A DNA stretch of 64,000 bases from Enterobacter asburiae. GTDB taxonomy: Bacteria > Pseudomonadota > Gammaproteobacteria > Enterobacterales > Enterobacteriaceae. Below, piece after piece: positions 61,321 through 64,000 of this stretch. Location of the stretch: the NCBI RefSeq assembly GCF_021440515.1, contig NZ_JAKCMV010000030.1, positions 31,328 through 95,327 on the forward strand, written 5' to 3'. The notes below the pieces were generated by a model, which saw only the letters and a program-made list of their open reading frames with translations, did not search any database and had not been told where the DNA came from. The translations under genes were made by a program, and so were the position numbers. Each line of letters opens with the position of its first letter. Position 1 is the stretch's first letter.

Positions 61321-62171
61321 AGTACCGCTTTATCAATGAACACCGCACTGTATGGGGTGTGATGACGATGTGTCGGGTACTGAATGTCGCCCGGGCCGGG
61401 TTCTATGCGTGGCTGCACAACCCGGTCTCGGCGCGTGATAAAGATAACCAGCGTCTGCTGATGCTTATCCGCGACTCATATTCACTGAGCGGAGGCGTAT
61501 ACGGTTACCGGCGGGTTCATGGCGACCTGAACGAAATCGGGGAAACCTGCGGCAAAAACCGGGTGGGTCGTATTATGCAACAAAACCGGATCAAAGCCGT
61601 ACGCGGCTATAAAGCGCCGCGTCGTATCGCCGGCCGGCCTTCAGTGGTTGCCCCTAATCGCGTGCAACGGCAGTTTACTGTTGTCCGGGCCAATCAGGTC
61701 TGGGTCACAGATATTACTTATATCCGCACCTGGCAGGGCTGGCTGTATCTGGCGGTGGTTATCGATCTCTTCGCCCGTAATGTGGTCGGCTGGTCGATGA
61801 AGCCCACTCTCTCACGCGAACTGGCACTCGACGCGCTGATGATGGCCGTCTGGCGGCGAAAACCGGACGGCGAGGTCATCGTGCACTCAGACCAGGGCAG
61901 CCAGTACGGCAGTGACGACTGGCAGCGCTTCTGCCGGGCTAATAACCTGGCCCCGAGCATGAGCAGGCGTGGCAACTGCTGGGATAATGCGGTGGCCGAA
62001 TCGTTCTTCAGTTCGCTGAAAAAAGAGCGGATCAGTAAACGCATCTATAAAACCCGGGATCTGGCCCGGGCCGATATCTTCGATTACATTGAAGTGTTCT
62101 ACAACCGGGCCCGGCGCCACAGTCACCTCGGCGGCCTCAGTCCGGAGGCCTTCGAACAGGCCTCATCGTGA
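61317..62171 (+). CDS. IS3-family transposase OrfB (DDE catalytic part)
   Basis: The catalytic half of the transposase. Conserved text starts at LKYRFINEHRTVWGV right at the orfA stop, although the first ATG is at 61359; translation is expected by frameshift from orfA. The rve/DDE residues are seen in VTDITYI, HSDQGSQYGS and CWDNAVAESFF (Asp, Asp, Glu). Intact up to 62171, 35 bp before the right IS end. Confidence 0.92.
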   Translation: MKYRFINEHRTVWGVMTMCRVLNVARAGFYAWLHNPVSARDKDNQRLLMLIRDSYSLSGGVYGYRRVHGDLNEIGETCGKNRVGRIMQQNRIKAVRGYKAPRRIAGRPSVVAPNRVQRQFTVVRANQVWVTDITYIRTWQGWLYLAVVIDLFARNVVGWSMKPTLSRELALDALMMAVWRRKPDGEVIVHSDQGSQYGSDDWQRFCRANNLAPSMSRRGNCWDNAVAESFFSSLKKERISKRIYKTRDLARADIFDYIEVFYNRARRHSHLGGLSPEAFEQASS

Positions 62172-62206
62172 GGACAGAATTTGTCTACGGGCGTGGGGTC
62201 AGTCCA

Positions 62207-62522
62207 CTAGGGTTACCTAATTCACCTATGTCTACTTCTGGCACAATGCAGAAATGAGATAGATTTACTTTATCCGCTTCTCGCTCAAAGCTGTCCGTAA
62301 TCCCCTGCCTGCTTAAAAAAACCGGATTAACGTGTGATGTTTTTACGTTTTCCAGGCAGCCTTCATCGGTAAGTACCTGTCTTACAGACTTCAATGCACT
62401 TAGTTAAGAAACATCCTAATCGTCCTTTCGCCGATCGCGAGATCTGTTATGGCAGCTAAACTCGATTGATACCCCAATCCGCCGGGCAGCATTTCCTTTC
62501 CGCACGCAAGAAGGAGAAGATC
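62207..62522. other. Gap between IS3 element and formaldehyde dehydrogenase gene
   Basis: 316 bp without a recognisable gene. A 69-codon minus-strand frame starts at 62394 (MKSVRQVLTDEGCLEN) and runs into the IS; it could be the 5' remnant of a gene cut by the IS but shows no known domain. The dehydrogenase promoter must lie here; AAGAAGGAGAAG before 62523 is its ribosome-binding site. Confidence 0.4.
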
Positions 62523-63656
62523 ATGAAAGCAGTAATTTACAACGGTCCTTATGATGTAAAAGTAAAAGACGTACCGGATGCGAAAATTGTCCGCCCCACG
62601 GATGTACTCGTCCGCATCACCACCACCAACATTTGTGGGTCGGACTTGCACATGTATGAGGGCCGGACCAGCTTTGAACAGGGACGGATTCTGGGTCACG
62701 AAAACCTGGGTGAAGTGGTCGAAATTGGCTCAGGCGTTGAACGTATTAAGGTGGGCGACTATGTTTGTCTGCCGTTTAACGTGGGATGTGGTTTTTGCGA
62801 AAACTGTGAAAAAGGTCTGACCGGCTTTTGTCTCACTACCAATCCGGGTTCGGCAGGCGCAGCTTATGGTTTTGCTGAAATGGGTCCCTGGGAGGGGGGG
62901 CAGGCGGAACTGCTTCGGGTGCCATTTGCCGACTTTAACTGCCTTGTTCTTCCCCCTGATGCGGCAGAAAAAGAAGATGATTATGTGATGCTCTCTGACA
63001 TTTTTCCTACCGGCTGGCATGCAACAGAACTTGCCGGATTGAAGCCTGGTGAAAGCGTGGCCATTTATGGCGCGGGGCCGGTCGGTTTGATGGCAGCTCA
63101 TTCGGCGATCATTAAAGGTGCTTCACAGGTGTTTGTGGTTGATACGCACACAGACCGGTTGGCTCTGGCTGAAAAAATGGGGGCGACGGGCATCAATGCT
63201 ACTGGCGATGAAGCTGTACAAAAAATTCTCGACCTGACGGATGGACGCGGTACGGATTGTGGCTGCGAATGTGTTGGCTATCAGTGCTGTAACAAACATG
63301 GCCATGAAGATAACTCTGTCACCATGAACAGTCTTGTTGCGTCGACGAAAGCAACCGGGGGAATTGGTGTGGTTGGCGTCTTTATTCCTCAGGATCCGGG
63401 GGCTGAATCGGAGCTTGCCAGAGAGGGTAAGATGCCATTTGATTTTGGGAGTTTCTGGTTTAAAGGACAGGCAATCCGTACCGGCCAGGCGAACGTTAAG
63501 GCCTATAACCGTCAGCTGTCTCGCCTCATCCATCACGATAAAGCCAGTCCGGGCAAAATAATTTCTCATCGTCTTTCGCTTGAAGAGGCTCCTGCCGGAT
63601 ATAAGCACTTCGATGAGCGGGATGAAGGATGGACGAAGGTTATCCTTAAGCCTTAA
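62523..63656 (+). CDS. fdhA: Glutathione-independent formaldehyde dehydrogenase, zinc-dependent MDR family
   Basis: 377-residue zinc-dependent medium-chain dehydrogenase closest to the Pseudomonas putida-type formaldehyde dehydrogenase/dismutase, which oxidises free formaldehyde with tightly bound NAD. Catalytic zinc ligands are in NICGSDLHMYEG and LGHENLGEV; the structural zinc motif has a reduced spacing (GCGFCENCEKGLTGFC); Rossmann motif VAIYGAGPVGLMA; family insert CECVGYQCCNKHGHEDN. Start at 62523 has AAGGAG upstream; the frame opens at 62466. Isolated between an IS3 and an IS1, it looks like island cargo giving aldehyde tolerance. Symbol by family only. Confidence 0.85.
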   Translation: MKAVIYNGPYDVKVKDVPDAKIVRPTDVLVRITTTNICGSDLHMYEGRTSFEQGRILGHENLGEVVEIGSGVERIKVGDYVCLPFNVGCGFCENCEKGLTGFCLTTNPGSAGAAYGFAEMGPWEGGQAELLRVPFADFNCLVLPPDAAEKEDDYVMLSDIFPTGWHATELAGLKPGESVAIYGAGPVGLMAAHSAIIKGASQVFVVDTHTDRLALAEKMGATGINATGDEAVQKILDLTDGRGTDCGCECVGYQCCNKHGHEDNSVTMNSLVASTKATGGIGVVGVFIPQDPGAESELAREGKMPFDFGSFWFKGQAIRTGQANVKAYNRQLSRLIHHDKASPGKIISHRLSLEEAPAGYKHFDERDEGWTKVILKP

Positions 63657-63766
63657 ATAGAGTTATCCGGTATGAGAAAGCAAAAACCGGGAAAGAATGT
63701 ATGACTTTTGACAGGGTGCAATAAAATATCCTGTCAGGGCGTTATTATTCATACTTTCAGCTGCCA
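63657..63766. other. Short gap between dehydrogenase and IS1
   Basis: 110 bp, AT-rich, no gene and no obvious terminator. The bases immediately before IS1 (AGCTGCCA, 63759-63766) would be the target duplication if it is repeated after the right IS1 end. Confidence 0.4.
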
Positions 63767-64000
63767 GGTGATGCTGCCAACTTACTGATTTAGTGTATGA
63801 TGGTGTTTTTGAGGTGCTCCAGTGGCTTCTGTTTCTATCAGCTGTCCCTCCTGTTCAGCTACTGACGGGGTGGTGCGTAACGGCAAAAGCACCGCCGGAC
63901 ATCAGCGCTATCTCTGCTCTCACTGCCGTAAAACATGGCAACTGCAGTTCACTTACACCGCTTCTCAACCCGGTACGCACCAGAAAATCATTGATATGGC
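63767..64000 (+). mobile_element. IS1, left part (cut by window end)
   Basis: Starts with the IS1 left inverted repeat GGTGATGCTGCCAACTTACT and continues with typical IS1 sequence to the window edge. About 234 of the usual 768 bp are visible. Confidence 0.97.
63822..64000 (+). CDS. insA: IS1 InsA, N-terminal part
   Basis: GTG-initiated frame reading [21 protein letters not shown], the N-terminal zinc-finger region of IS1 InsA, with CPSC and CSHC pairs. 59 codons visible; the protein (91 residues) and InsB lie beyond the window. Confidence 0.95.
   Translation, partial: MASVSISCPSCSATDGVVRNGKSTAGHQRYLCSHCRKTWQLQFTYTASQPGTHQKIIDM

Larger units (their letters stand above)
60977..62206 (+). mobile_element. 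IS3-family insertion sequence, complete
   Basis: 1230 bp with terminal inverted repeats TGGACTGACCCCGCCCCGGTAGAC (left) and, inverted, TGGACTGACCCCACGCCCGTAGAC (right). It contains orfA and orfB in the -1 relation usual for the family. The bases outside are TTA on the left and CTA on the right, so no clean target duplication is visible, hinting at a rearrangement after insertion. More GC-rich than the island around it. Confidence 0.93.
53987..64000. mobile_element. GInt-like genomic island inserted in ygiQ (left end, right end outside window)
   Basis: From the break in ygiQ to the window end the DNA is distinctly AT-richer than the backbone and contains an imperfect direct repeat at the edge, an orphan gene, four recombination genes (three tyrosine recombinases plus a small HTH/coiled-coil gene), an IS3-family element, a formaldehyde dehydrogenase and the start of an IS1. 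The four-gene module fits ginABCD of GInts, islands that insert site-specifically and carry varied cargo; Tn554-type transposons have a related tnpABC. The class assignment rests on gene order, sizes and motifs. Confidence 0.8.

Noticed and set aside
62185..62394. 69-codon minus-strand frame at the right of the IS3 element
   Set aside because: Could be a truncated gene but no family is recognised and its end lies in the IS; kept only as a remark in the gap entry.

Overview
The window is a chromosomal segment of an enteric gammaproteobacterium, most likely Enterobacter or a close relative. The backbone runs tsaD, plsY, folB, uppP, cca, ygiM, ygiF, glnE, hldE, ubiK, ribB, zupT, ygiDCB, tolC, nudF, yqiB, cpdA, yqiA, parE, ygiN, mdaB, qseBC, ygiW, parC, plsC, ftsP, ygiQ. 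This is the E. coli K-12 order with near-identical proteins. A ureDABCEJFG urease cluster and several non-K-12 insertions point away from Escherichia. Backbone DNA is GC-rich and studded with REP-type palindromes.

Three stretches differ from K-12. (1) Between tsaD and plsY, where K-12 has the ttd tartrate genes, lie a response regulator with a degenerate receiver, a secreted subtilase-like protein with a PAKDET repeat and a chitin-binding-like tail, and the urease cluster with a candidate NAC site upstream. (2) Between parE and ygiN lie a ferric-siderophore uptake locus (TonB-dependent receptor divergent from an ATPase-permease-permease-binding protein-RpiR operon, Fur-like boxes on both sides), an AraC-controlled uronate-oligosaccharide operon (DUF2264 protein, LacY-type symporter, GH88 unsaturated glucuronyl hydrolase), and a second Kbp/LysM protein. 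(3) From about 53,987 to the end is a mobile island.

The island has broken ygiQ exactly inside the codons of its radical-SAM CxxxCxxC cluster motif, between the second and third cysteine. After an AT-rich end carrying an imperfect direct repeat and a small unknown gene, it holds four tightly packed, co-directional genes: three different large tyrosine recombinases and a small HTH/coiled-coil protein. This matches the ginABCD module of GInt islands and resembles Tn554 tnpABC. The middle recombinase appears to lack the first catalytic arginine and the box II histidine. Downstream are an IS3-family element with intact inverted repeats, a glutathione-independent formaldehyde dehydrogenase as likely cargo, and the left end of an IS1 that runs off the window. 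The far end of the island and the 3' part of ygiQ are not in the window.

Regulatory sites that can be read directly include the FMN riboswitch before ribB, a strong marbox before tolC, Fur-like boxes before zupT and the siderophore genes, and a TTAAG direct repeat between qseB and ygiW. ParC carries the wild-type Ser80 and Glu84 of the quinolone-resistance region.
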